A stretch of DNA of 64,000 nucleotides from Portulaca oleracea (lineage: Eukaryota; Streptophyta; Magnoliopsida; Caryophyllales; Portulacaceae). A program made the position numbers and the translations under genes. Location: the NCBI GenBank assembly GCA_029582165.1, contig CM055874.1, positions 32,110,883-32,174,882 of the forward strand, in the 5' to 3' direction. The notes under the pieces are model-generated. The model had not been told where the DNA came from, searched no databases, and was given only the letters and a program-made list of their open reading frames with translations. This document shows, one piece after another, positions 33,399-45,535 of this stretch (position 1 is the first letter of the stretch; every line of letters begins with the position of its first letter).

Positions 33399-34156
33399 CT
33401 ATATCTTATAATCAAATGCTATATCGACGTCGACTTCATTTCGGTTCCACCTTATACAATTCATGACATAATTAATTGAGATCTCATCATTTTCGCGAAT
33501 TTCAGGTGTCTGAGCTTGTGGTGTAACTTCGACATTTGTCATGATTGAGGACTCTTCTAAAGTCACAATTTCCTCATTTCGGTTATCATTAATTATTCGC
33601 TCCTTTTCTTTTCGAGGACTATTGTCTTTGGAACCGATTGGTCTACCACGCTTCATATGTGGTCGAGACTCATTAATAATTCAATTTGCCCTACTGGGAC
33701 ATCAATTCTTATAGAAGCATTAGTAGTTGGGACATAGGATCTAACAACTCTTTGTGGGTAAGTAGAATATTTGGCAGTAGATTCGCTCAAGTTTGTAGAC
33801 GAATTATATTTGAACTTCCAGTTCACATTACATTGTATGATGATCATAATAATTCGTTCCAACTTATTTCCTTGTCCAACAACTTGATTTCTCCCCCTAA
33901 TGTATGGATATACTCAACATATATTCTCGATTCCTTCGGGGTCCCATCTTAGTGCGTTTTCATGGAGCATACATCGCACATGCTTAAATTCATAGGTGGG
34001 AGATATTTGGTTCATGGCCAAAAACCATTTGTAGGGGAGGAATAAACATTCATGATAACCTCTTGGCCTTATTTGGATCAATGTTGGTGCATGCAATATG
34101 ACATATCCCTGAACAGTTGTAATAAACTCTGCTCTCAAAAGTAATAGGTTTGCCAT
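33399..34156 (-). pseudogene. Copia Pol remnants: integrase C-terminus and linker to RT
   Basis: At 33914-34156 the minus strand encodes YVILHAPTLIQIRPRGYHEC and ISPTYEFKHVRCM, resembling the part of copia integrase after the catalytic core (HAILHAA.LIRIRPT.YN..SPLQL...P.ISHLR.FGC). At 33399-33656 it encodes MKRGRPIGSKDNSPRKEKER, EISINYVMNCIRWNRNEVDV, the linker that usually precedes RT (GRP.GSKDK.PRKRK...SI.YV..G..W.RN). Frameshifts and stops separate the pieces, so no functional polyprotein can be made. Confidence 0.75.
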
Positions 34157-36531
34157 TTATTATATACTTAACATCTCATATATTAATGATTCTACAAGAT
34201 CATTTTACATGTAAACATTTTTACATAGGATGCTTAACATCTATGTCCATTGGCATATAAAAACTATCAAAAGTCTTCACCATCACTATCAAGATGAATC
34301 TTCTTGATTGATAATTTGAAATGTGCTCGTAAATCAATTGAGCAAACAATCTTACAAGCGCCAGGTTGCAAGTTGATATACAAGTGACTATCTCATTGAT
34401 GCATCTAGTAAAGTCATACTATATTCAAATAGTTTACATATGGGTCTACAGGACCAACACAAATATCACTTGTACACAATCCAGGAATATAAGGGATTCA
34501 ATCCCTATCTTTGCTAATGATGGTGTTATAATTACTTTTCTTTGATAGAGAGAGCTAATTAGAACTCATTTGATTAAGGATCTTCTGGCCCTTTAAAATA
34601 TATTCATATGAGTTTTTCTTGAGAGGATTGATCCAACATGCTCCTACTATGATAAAGTCTTCATCAATAGTAAACTTCTGGTTTACTGGAGTGGGTTAGT
34701 TGTGTAGAATAACCCAGAAAATAAGGATGATATCCTTGTTCAACACACATGTTGCTCAAAGCAATTTTCATAATATATGAATACTACTAATTGTCTCAAC
34801 ATGGTATTCATTCCCACGAATACCTTTGAAACTTAATTAATAAGTTCCTTTGACACTAACTTGGTGGAGAGAAGTGCGTCTACAATATGAAAGTTATTTC
34901 CACCAAGTAGCATTATATGCGCTCTTCGGGAGCCTTTAATCAAAGTAGAGGGTCAATATATAATGCTAATATCTTCTTCCCTCATCAACGGACAAGAAAT
35001 GATTTATTATCACTAAAAATGTGTGTTGTTTTGATGTCTGCAGGACAGATATATATCACCTCATTTATTCATGGTTCCAATCAAGTAAGTATCCATGAAA
35101 TTTAGTTTAAGATAAATATAACATCAATGTACATAAAGCATATAGTGGAAGTGCTATAACCACTTATTCATAAAAAGAAAGTTCACTTCAAAAGCACATA
35201 CATGACTCTTGAAAGTTAAATACTCCATAGTGAATATGCATTTAACATGGATATCGGTATCATTGAATACTTTTAAAACATGTCTATGAGTATAATGAAT
35301 AATCACATGAATAGCATTAAATTCTCACAAAAATATATTCCATCCATATGCCCATATAGTATCCCAATCAAATATCCAATACACACTATAATTTGTATTA
35401 TGCTTAGGAAACAAAGTTCATTCATATTTGGTCAATCAATAACAATGCATTTAGGGATTACGAAACAAGTAGTCTTATTCATGATACTGAAAAAATACTT
35501 AATCATTCAATATGATCAACCAATTTCAATAAATCATTGATATCATATAGTCTTAGACATATGAGAACACATTACTCACATTTTGTATGCATAACATTTA
35601 CAATAAGGTGCATACATATCAAACCATATGAATATTCATGAAATAATAGAAACACATGAGGACTCTTAATAATCCATAATTATGTAAATATCAACAGGAT
35701 AATATTTCCGTGAACCCAATAATCAATGCTATATTTGATCACCATGCATATAATAAATTTTCTAGCAAGGATGCCAAATTCATAATGCCTCGACCTAGTT
35801 TCCCCCAAATAGATCTTCACGATCAAATCAAGTTCACAGTTAACACTTAAGTTACCAAATTTAGGAAAATTTAATAGTCCTGGACAAAGTTCAATGCCAA
35901 TCAATAAAGGGGCTGAAGAATAATTAAAACACAACAATTGCTAAAGTCTTTGAACAATGCCAAGAGGGAGATCTAAGAAGTAACGACTTGAAATAACGTG
36001 CACAACATAAACAATAATATCACTTACTATCAAAAATTTATAAAATAATATCTTGTGCTTTTTTATTAAGCTTGATAAGGTTCAACAAGATATTATAACG
36101 TACAACAGGTACGTGTCATTTCTATTTCCTCGTTAATAATTCATTTCTCACTTTTATGCTTTTCAATTCCGTGTTCCTACTCCTGGTAGGGATATCAACT
36201 TTTAAAAGATTAGCATGACTACGATCACGAATATGTCGACTATCACGGCTACTGACGTGACCTTTGTTTTGCTCATGATTCTTGAGATTATATCCTGCCA
36301 CATTCACTTCAGGGAATGGGACGAAACCATTTGGGAGTTCTAATGATCCCATAGGTCATTATTAATAAAATTATGTAAATTTTTCATCTAAACATTATAC
36401 CCCACACTTGTAACAAAAATGCTCAATTTAATCGACGATATAAACCTTTTAGAACCTCAAGTATACTATCATCGTCTTTCAACAATTCTTATGCCAATTA
36501 AGAACTCTATACTCTAATTGGCAGGAAAGCA
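34157..36531 (-). other. Decayed gag/protease/integrase region of the copia element
   Basis: Only short frames remain (for example 36122-36352 minus, basic and N/H-rich, possibly from Gag). No catalytic motif is convincing. The stretch is where Gag, protease and the integrase core should be. Confidence 0.45.
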
Positions 36532-37497
36532 AACTTCTGGTTCACTAACGATATTACATAGAGCTTCAATGATTTGAGTGAACTTCTGGTTCACTCATAA
36601 ATTTTTTTTTTTCAATAACAGAGTGAATTTCTAGCCACTAATAAAATTAGATAAAATTCTTAACATTAGAGTGAACTTCAGGTTCACTAATGAAAATAAG
36701 ACAAAATTGATATAACTTCTCGTTAACTAATAGAATTAAATAACAGTATTAATATTAGAGCGAACTTCTGGTTCACTCATAAGATAAAATTTTCGACATA
36801 TGAGTGAACTTCTGGTTCACTTAATGAAAATAAGGTAAAATTCTTACCATTCCGGTGAACTTCCAGTTCACTGAGAAGATTAAATGAAATATCCGTAACT
36901 AGAGAGAATTTTTGATTCACTAATGAAATCAAACAATACTGTCAAGTGTAAGGTGAGCTTCTGGTCAACGATAAGATAAAATTTACGATCTACGAGTGAA
37001 CTTCTGGTTCACTTGATGAAATAATGTAAAATTCTTACTACTAGAGTGAACTTCTGGTTCACCAATGAAATTATACAATCTTTCACTATAACCATAATAT
37101 CAAATAACAAAAGACTTTAACCATATAAAGGCGATGTAGTGAACTTCTGGTTCACTAATAAAATAAAATAAACTTCGTATTATTGGGACAAACTTCTGGT
37201 TCGTTAATGAAAACACATAAAATCTTATACCTAAAGACTATAAATTAGTACACAACAATCTGACAACAAAGTTGTTCATAAATATAAATTATATAAATTT
37301 AATATTAACAGAAGGGTGAACTTCGGGTTCACCAAGAAGACTATACAAATTTCAATATCATAGTGAACTTCCGACCACTAATGAAAAATAAATGTTTCAT
37401 TATCGGGGTGAACTTCTGGTTCACTATTAATATTTACACTCTTTCAAATGAGAATGTCAATCTTAATATTAGTGATGGGGTGAACTTCTGGTTTACC
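36532..37497. repeat. Array of about 18 dispersed dyads, consensus GTGAACTTCTGGTTCAC
   Basis: Near-copies recur every 40-95 bp (for example 36578, 36803, 36996, 37045, 37138, 37408). Each is an inverted repeat of GTGAAC and GTTCAC around a TTCTG spacer, usually followed by TAATGAAA. The spacers are not conserved in the same way. The array lies in the 5' leader of the minus-strand copia element, between primer site and gag. Confidence 0.85.
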
Positions 37498-37734
37498 AAT
37501 AAGAAAAAGAATATCGGAGTGAATCCAATATTAATTGAATAAGTGATAAGGAACGAAGAGACAAAAAGCATACGCGTAATTAATTACCTTACTTCCAATT
37601 GCTGCTTGGCATCGCCATCGCTGTAGAAGGATTTAGATTTTGATCTCATAAATTACTTCTAATTCTACATTCTTGACCCTTGTCTCTTCATCAAAACTCA
37701 AAAACCCTTATGGAATATAGAAAAAAAAATAGTA

Positions 37735-37754
37735 GAGACTTGGTGCTGATAACG
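37735..37754 (-). other. Primer-binding site of the copia element
   Basis: Read on the minus strand this is CGTTATCAGCACCAAGTCTC, directly after the 5' LTR. TTATCAGCAC-type sites are commonly found next to plant copia LTRs and are attributed to an internal part of initiator tRNA-Met. Confidence 0.7.
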
Positions 37755-37978
37755 TGTTATAAAACAATATTAGATGAACGCGATACAAAGAGAATAATAG
37801 AGAAGAACAATAGAGACACAGAGAAATTGAGGGAGGAGAATGAGCGATCTTTTATTCATAACCCACGAGGGGTATTTATATTAATTACATAGTGAGATCA
37901 CATGAGAAAATTCCTCCTAAACCCTAACCACCTAAGAGATATTGATGGACATTCACAAATAAATATTATTTCATAACA
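37755..37978 (-). mobile_element. 5' LTR of the minus-strand copia element (224 bp)
   Basis: Read on the minus strand this LTR contains TATAAATACC (37871-37880), a good TATA box for the element's transcript. Confidence 0.9.
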
Positions 37979-38433
37979 TTTTCAGATTTTTCTATTTTTG
38001 TTACTGTTGCCCCATAAAGGTTATGAAGTGTAGTTACTAAAATAATTTTTAAAATTTTTTTAAGAACCTAAACAATTATTATGATTTCTTTTAAGGAATA
38101 AAGGGTAAAAAGCACAAAATTAGGAAAAAAAATTCAAAAACATTCGGGACAAACATTGTAAATTCACTAAAAACCATGGGGAAGTGTTGTGCTAAATTTG
38201 ATCAAACGCAAGTTAAGATCCATGATATTTAGGGTATACACTCGTTGGTTGTCCAACAAAATACAATTTTATTTTTTTGGCATCATTGGCGTACAAAAAA
38301 AGTAGGGATTATATTGTCCAATTGTCGAAAGTAGGAATTATTAGAATTCAATTTTCCATAAAAAAAAATAAAATGTTCCAACTCTTGTTGTTTGCTGATT
38401 CTTATCATCTAAAGTAATTTCACCTATCGGCAA

Positions 38434-38505
38434 GCCCTTATAGCTCAGTGGTAGAGCGTCAGTCTTGTAAACTGAAGGTCCGTAGTTCGATCTTGCGTGA
38501 GAGCA
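38434..38505 (+). tRNA. tRNA-Thr (anticodon UGU)
   Basis: 72 nt cloverleaf without intron. The acceptor strand GCCCTTA pairs with TGAGAGC apart from one C-A mismatch at the third pair. The D arm is GCTCAGTGGTAGAGC. The anticodon stem TCAGT/ACTGA closes the loop CTTGTAA, with anticodon TGT (Thr). The T arm CGTAG-TTCGATC-TTGCG includes two wobble pairs, and the discriminator is A. The A box is good; the B box AGTTCGATCTT is slightly off consensus. The nearest T run is about 80 bp downstream. The mismatch and weak B box mean that a pseudogene is possible. Confidence 0.8.
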
Positions 38506-40682
38506 AAATGTTGGGGAGGGTTCCCAAATCCCAACTGGACAGTATACCGTTCAAGAGATGGTTGTATCTCAAGAATATCCGTCTTTTTTTCCAGGACTTT
38601 GTTGAATGCAAGTTCAATTTGGAAAAAACTATGGCTTATGAATATTCATCCTCTGGAACAGTAGGCGAAATGGGCTGCCTCCTGGGTACTGGGGGTGGGG
38701 GGAATAGACTCACAGGTGGTTGTAATTGTTGGTGTGCTACACTTGGACTTTCTCATAATTTCAATATGTAAACCAAATATCGTAAAGTGCAATTTCCGAA
38801 GAAAATTTTCTCCAGGGAAAACTGTCCCGTGAGAACTATGTTTGAGATTCTTACCAAATGTACTCTTAGTTAATTTAATTGGTTTATCTAATGCAGATTT
38901 GGTTGGCGATCTCCCATAAAAAATTTAAAAAAAAAGGGATCACTTTTCAAAAAGTACCACATTGTGTTGCTTCGATAGCTAATGAACCTCAAAAGAGGTA
39001 TACAAAACGATCAAAATCCCACATTGACTCTGTCTGTATGTAGTTGGAGTGTATACAAAATAAGTAAACACACAATACAGCCGTGAATATCCTGGATGGT
39101 ACAACCTGGTGATATACAAACCCTCAAAAACAAGGACCAAGATCATTTCGGGCAAAAAAAAAAAAAAAAAAATTATTTGGCCTTGTCTCTAAGGGTTGAA
39201 GGGCAAAATTTTAATCACAAAAAGAAAGAGAAAAAAAAAAATTATACAGCAGATATTAAGTTACGATACACTAAAACAATCTAAATGTATGTTGTATATT
39301 AACACTATGGTACTGTTATTCTCCCATGTACTTGTGTGATCTCCCCAACAAATCCAGCAACCTGCAAATTACCAACATAAAGCTCATCAGTTGACACCGA
39401 CCCACCAAAGACGCATCTGAAACATCATACTAGTTACTTTAGAAACAACAAGCATATGTTTCAAATGTGGAATAAGATAATCGCCATCCGCTGTTTACTG
39501 CTATCATCTTATGTGGAATAAAATATAGCCAATCTGTTGTTACCTAGTTGCTTGTTTCATATATCAAAGTGATTTTAATTTGACAGAAAATGTTTCGCGA
39601 AAGAATTTAGTAGGCTATGTGTATTCTGGAATTCCTTCCTGCTTAAAGGGGTAAGTTGCCTGCAATATTCTGTGTAAACATGCCCTGCAAGCAGGATTCA
39701 ACACCGCCTGTGATTGTAGGAGTTTGCTATAATCATGTCTGAAAATATGAGCAAGAAGTTTGGAAAAAGAAAAAAGAAAAAAAACAAGTGAAGAAATCAA
39801 AGCTGAATTCAAGAGATGGTTGTGAACCAAGTAAAGAGTCACAAACAAAAAAACTTTTATGTTCTCATGTTCTTTTTATCCAGAAGGAATGAGTGGAGAC
39901 GTACGTATTGAATAATGTTTACGGTAACTAAATCTCACCTCCAGGTAAACATGAGTACCAAGAGCATCTCCAAGTCTATCACCTACAACTCACTGTTGCA
40001 TAAACTCAATATGTCAGTGGATTGCAGTCGTCATATATCAGCATCAGCATGAGCAACAAAACCTATAAAATGAATTCTGAAGTGGGAGAACATTCATCAA
40101 TGAAAGACATGAAAAGCAGAGCACCTCATAAGGATCCTAGTGAAGTGAGGCTTCAAGAAGACTAGATGCATGCAGCCCTACTCTTGACAAATAAATAGGC
40201 TATTATTACCTGGAGACAAACTCCCTGAAAACCTTTGGCATACACTAAATAACACAGCCCAGACAAAAAATACTGAAAGTTTAAACAAAGGGGATTCCAC
40301 TTAGGTGGGGCCAGATACTAGGTACTTAAAATGTAACCTCACCACCAAAATAGTATTTGACATTCTTGGGTTCCAATGGCAACTCAAACAAATACAGTAA
40401 CACGTATATTTGCAGTGGCCACACCAGTCAATTTGACAGTTACATGTCATGGTGGCCCCTAATAGCAGATTGTCTTATCATGATTGACATTATTGAACAA
40501 CAAATTAAGAACTGACCCCATGAAAACGACTTTTGGTGCCATCAGCATTCTTGTTTCTCTGCTAAACAAGCTGCTCTTCAGAACACCAGTCCATCACAAT
40601 GTACACTATAGTAAGTAGATCATTCATAACTGTACAAGCCTCATTTCAGCTAGCACCCAATGTCCTATTCTTGGTACATATG
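38506..40682. other. Spacer between the tRNA gene and the minus-strand gene, including its likely 3' UTR
   Basis: Poly-A runs occur at 39158 and 39230. No domain was recognised in the 107-codon plus frame 38448-38771, which overlaps the tRNA. The part nearest 40682 should be the 3' untranslated region of the gene to the right, but its polyadenylation site was not identified. Confidence 0.4.
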
Positions 40683-43600
40683 TCAGGTTATGTTTTCTGG
40701 ATGCTGATATTCACCAAGATATCCAAAATTTAGAGCTTCAGTCAGTGATTGTGATTCAGATTCCCCACCCATTTCTGACAAACTATACCTTAGTCCATGT
40801 AACATACCATGCAGGTGCATGAAACTCTTATGTCACGAGAGTGCAAAACTCTTATGTCAAGGAAGGAGCAACAAATAGCAGGAAATATCAAGGATGAATT
40901 TGAAACCTTGGTGAAAAGCCGTGAAGATCTTCTGCGACTTGCATGAACATTTCCACTAGACTGCTTCGTGAACTTTGAGATCCTAGAATCAGAGGTAAAA
41001 CAGTTACTTTGATCTTTGAAGCTATTGATTTCCCTCTTCCTTTTAACTTCCCCATTCGACTCAGGATTAGGAGGCCCCATGCAGAAGTCTCTATCCAAGC
41101 ATCTGGATTTTTTTTTAAAACAAAACAAAAGAAAAAAAGTTATATCAGCTAAAAATACCAGTCTCAGCTGAAGAAAAAAAAAATTCTGCCAGTCATCTTA
41201 CTCTGAGCTCTCCTTTCCATCCCTTGCATCACTTGTGCCCTGCATAGAGGTGTAATCAGAAAGCTCAAACGGAAAAGAGTAAATGGTAGAGATAAAATGA
41301 CAAAAACTACTAATGCACATACATCTCACTAAACAACAGCAGCGGCACAACAGTTAGGAGAGCACCTCCCCCCACCCCCACCCCCGAAATAAATAAATAA
41401 CATGGAGGTGAGCGAAGGATTTGGGTAGAGTACAACTTCAATAGTGCCAGTAACTTACATAAATAGGAAAAGTTTGTTTTTGGATATCCTATCCGCCCTT
41501 TCCGGAATCAAAGTTTCAAAAGCTGATGAACCCAAAGAAGATGATATTGTGCCCCACCCTTCACAAACGCAAGAGAAGGAATAAAGAATTGGATAATGAT
41601 TCTGTGCCCCCTTCCTACAATCTAAAATATCCACTTTGCCAAGAAATAGCTTAGAGCCAGTTTTCCTACTTCACACCTCCCCAAGCCCTCACAATTAACT
41701 CAATTCCTTTTTGGTGTTTACTAGGTTATTAATACACGAATTTATTGAATCCAACTAACTATATGGATGTCTCTTTATTTTTTTTTTCTGCATTGCAGTA
41801 CCATCACTGTTTTCTGATGTATCCGCTCCTTGACAAACATCCATTTCCTAGTAAAATTTCCATCCACCCAGGCTTACAAAATTTACAAAGAGAGACCACA
41901 AAGCCAAAATAAAATAACTCATGCATATGGGTGACAGTCCCTTGCTGTCTCAACTCTCATCAATTTAAATTTTCTTATTACTCTTAAAAATTAGAAACAG
42001 GGTACAAATGAGATGAAAAATGAAAAGAGGTAATAAAGCAACAGTGAAATACCAAATCTCCGACAAGTGCTACCGGGTGGCTTTGGCGATTTTCATGATC
42101 AAGTTCATTTGTGCATGTTAAAATGCAACTACCCATCCCACTCCGCTGGGGAACAACCAAATCGAGGGACACACCATTGCTGCATGGAAAAGGCAGTGTC
42201 CCTTCTCTCTGGTTAACAGCTATAGATGAGTGCACATCAACAGCTTCATGACCAGGCTCATATTGGCGATGGACGCCACCATTTTCTGTTGCAACACTAT
42301 TAGTTAGATGGACAGTACCTAGGGACCCATATCTCTTGGAAGGAGATAAAGACATGTTTTCTTTGTGGCAAGTTGCCAGATGGATTGCAGCCCCTGTGTC
42401 TTGCTTGCCAGAAACTGATGCTGTTTGATGTCCATCTTCCACACTGCCAGACTTACTACAGGTCACATATTGGCTAGCATCAGCCCTTTCAAAAGATTGC
42501 AGCTGATGTAGATTTCCAAGGAACTGAATTGATTGAGGCAATCTAAAATTCTCTCTTTCAGTGTGCCGTAGTTGACCACCCTTATCCATAAATGTATCTG
42601 CCCTGGGAGGAGTAACATCTTGAACAGAAGTAGTGGAAGCAGACGATTTCATCACCACAGAACCAGATGCTGGTGATACTATATATTCTGAGGAAGAGTT
42701 TAGAAGGCCATTAATTTGCTTTGTGGATGAGTTCACATAAATATCATCGCCCACATTTAATACCTGCTTACCCAACATCCGTGAATGATTAAGATCACAT
42801 GAGTTTCCTGAAAAATTACTTGTTCTAACCTGTGTCACAGCATTTACAGCTAAACCAACAGACACTGTTGTGCCTTCTCCTTCACAATATTTTACACTGC
42901 TACTTTGCTTTTCTCTATCAGATTCCACACTGGATAAACCTGCCTGTCTTTCCCCTGTGTACTCCTGAGCATGAATAGTATTACTACATGATTTTATCCC
43001 TGCAGTATACAAGGATCCCTCCATTACATCCAGTTCACCAACTTGTGCCTGTACACCTGTACCTGTTGTAGTTGGGGAAGATCCATCTTCAGAGCTTCCA
43101 TTATTCATGTCCTTATCTGAATCTACACAAGAGGAGCTTTTCTTTTGCTTGGAACACAAAAGCCCAAGGTCCTTCTGTAAACCTTGTGACATACACCCAG
43201 AAAGATCATGGAATTGGCATACATGGACTCCACTTTTCATACTTTCAATCCAGTCCGATGGGGTCGAGTTCAAATCAACACAAAGCTGAATCCCATCCTC
43301 AGAACGAACATCAAACTGAAAATCAGAAGAACGAGCTGCTAGAGGAGAGCTCACAACAGACGACAAGGCATTTTCAGGAAGACCCGTACCATTAACACTG
43401 TCCCTATGAAGATGGGTTAAAATGCCAGCATTTTCAGATGCCTGCAGACCACAAAGACGCAAGTTAAGCATCCTGTCAAAATATCAGAAGAGCTGAGATA
43501 AAAGCCAAGCTTTCACCGGACATTGAAACACTAACAACCATTCTATCAAAACAATGGTCTCTAAATGAAATTTTTAGTTCTTAAATATAGATTAATTGAA

Positions 43601-45535
43601 GTTAATTCAGACGTAAACACACAACTTTCACATCTTTGACCTGCCATAGCATGGTACACCGAAATCAGAGAACATTGTCCAGATAAGCATTTAGCGATTC
43701 AGGGTAGGTTAACTATTACAGCATTCAGGAACAATTTTGCAGTTTCCGTACTACATGATTCAGGGTAAGTTAACTACACCATTAAGCTACAAACATTGAG
43801 GAAAAATATACTGAAGTCAATATTTAAATTTCAGCCACTCAACCTCAACCTTTATACTCCAATATGTTTCTCTCCCCCACCCACTCTGCATTCACAAGCT
43901 CTCTATCTCCATCTCCAACACCCATGCACACACACTGCAAGGTTTGAATGCGAGGTCCGGAAAGATCCAGATGTAACTAAGAAGCCTTTCCCCCATGCAC
44001 GATAGTGCATGAAGTAAAATAAGAAGCAAATCCTACACCTCTAAGGTTCCGCATTCTAAGCAAGGGTGAGGGGTTTCCCATTAAGCCATTTGAGTTTTCT
44101 ACAAAACACAACTTAAAGGCTTTGAATCTGCTACCTAATTGCAGACTTCCAAATGCACCTCATAATGTAACCATTAGACAAATACTTGGTTTTTTTTTTT
44201 TTTTTTCTTTTTGAAATTAGCATTCATTCGTTGAACAACAACAAACTTCCAGGGTAAACATGTTTCATCTATTCTTTCACTCAATCCTCAAATTTCAATT
44301 TTTATTTCCACAACTTCAAAGTCCAGATAGAGTTTTTGCTTTCTAAGGTGCATGGCTTTCTTCTCTTCAAAACATCTAGGCACAAGCAGCAGATTAACAT
44401 CAAGAAGGCTGGCTTTGTAAGCAACATCAAGTACTACAGCCTCAAGTAAATTGTAACACTGTGGAGCTTGCTTACATCAGTCAAGCCAAGTGTAGCTACT
44501 CACTAAGGGTCTATAATCTGAAAGCCAACATGGAGTGCTATTCTTAGCCTATTTGAGGCTTTCAATCACTCATCACAGAAAAGCATATACAAGGTTGATA
44601 AACATTATTAGTGATTGTGCTTCTGTTCTTTGACCCAAATAGTTTTGTATACCAATATATAATTCAGATTATGGCAAGTTCAAAAGAATTCATAGCCATC
44701 TCTGCACAAGTCAGGCACAAAATTCATACTCCTGTTGATGTCCATGTTATATCAGCATGGATATGGAAAGAAAGCTAATTGTGAAATAAAGTAAGCAATT
44801 TCACAGCAAATCCAACAGAATGCAAATTCAACAAGGACTCCAAAAAGTATGGCCACTCTCAGATTAATGCATTACACAGAAATGTAGATGAACTCTCATG
44901 ATCAAAGATGTACAAGTCCATGGTATGACCATTATCCAAAATAAACCATACACCATCAATTCTCTAGCTTTTTCCTACAATATTCTTCACCAACAAGAAC
45001 CGAACCTTATCAGAAGTTACAATGTCCCTGCAGTTCTGTGAATCATTTTGTTGTACATCCTGACTACTGTGTTGCTTGTTGCCAGATTCACTATGGGATG
45101 CAGCACCTCTACAATCTGAGAGAAGCATTCAGGAAATTTAGAGAATTACAAGCTGCTATTAAAAGCATCACATTATCAAGAAAAGGATCATAACAAGACA
45201 CTCAGACTTCCAATTTCAGGAATTCCACCCTTCTGTTCAAAATCCAGCATCTTGTCAAATAACATACACAGCATCACAGTCAGAATTTATATCAGAGACA
45301 ACAAGGGATAACCCAAGCTAGAGAGGAACAAAATACAGCAATTTGCTGACCTGTCTGATAATCATGATGTTGGTAAAGAAAATAAAAGAGAAAATGCACG
45401 AGGAGGGAAGCTGAGAAAGGGAAGAAATATTGAACTAATACCTTTTCTCTGATCACAAATTGAAATCATCCCTGCTCCAACTCGCAACTCTGATGTTCCT
45501 GAAGGGCAAGGATCACTTCTAGCTGAATCCCGCAT
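40683..45535 (-). CDS. Unknown plant protein, six coding exons, 656 aa predicted
   Basis: I built this model from splice signals and phase. The exons on the minus strand are 45442-45535 (ATG at 45535), 45006-45115, 42053-43441, 41202-41239, 40907-41102 and 40683-40826 (TGA). All junctions have GT/AG borders, and the total of 1971 nt reads open. The large third exon (residues about 69-531) is Ser/Thr/Gln-rich and probably disordered, with one denser stretch CVDLNSTPSDWIESMKSGVH. Exon five is basic: KRKR at about 564-567 and RRRSSRLF at about 600-607, both plausible nuclear localisation signals. No catalytic or membrane segment is visible. I do not recognise the family; a nuclear role is inferred from the basic clusters only. 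The fourth exon is only 38 bp, and the last intron about 80 bp, so those two junctions are the least certain. Confidence 0.75.
43442..45005 (-). other. Intron 3 of the minus-strand gene
   Basis: About 1.56 kb between coding exons two and three. No nested gene or transposon end was recognised; a 17-T run lies near 44190. Confidence 0.6.

Larger units (their letters stand above)
31769..37978 (-). mobile_element. Ty1/copia retrotransposon, minus strand, 6.2 kb, pol decayed
   Basis: Two 224-bp LTRs (TGTTATAAAAC...TTTCATAACA) are flanked by the 5-bp duplication TTTTC (31764-31768 and 37979-37983). Orientation follows from the polypurine tract, read on the minus strand as TCAAGGGGGAG next to the left LTR, and the primer site next to the right LTR. 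The two LTRs differ at about three positions, yet the coding region is shattered. Only pieces of Gag-Pol are recognisable. This points to a non-autonomous family moved by another element's enzymes. Confidence 0.88.
31616..38357. mobile_element. MITE with about 100-bp inverted repeats, split by a copia retrotransposon
   Basis: The left arm (31616-31735) starts GGATAATTGGATTCTACTAA. The right arm (38255-38357) read on the minus strand starts GGAAAATTGAATTCTAATAA. Both contain GCG(C/T)A and CCAAAAAAATAAAATT at matching distances. Removing the copia element (31769-37978) leaves about 530 bp with no coding capacity. The superfamily and target duplication are not resolved. Confidence 0.7.

Noticed and set aside
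36532..37497. CRISPR-like array from the regular dyads
   Set aside because: Plant nuclear context, short variable core, irregular spacers and position in a retrotransposon leader; no cas genes.
43072..43395. 107-codon plus-strand frame
   Set aside because: Antisense shadow of the large coding exon 42053-43441.
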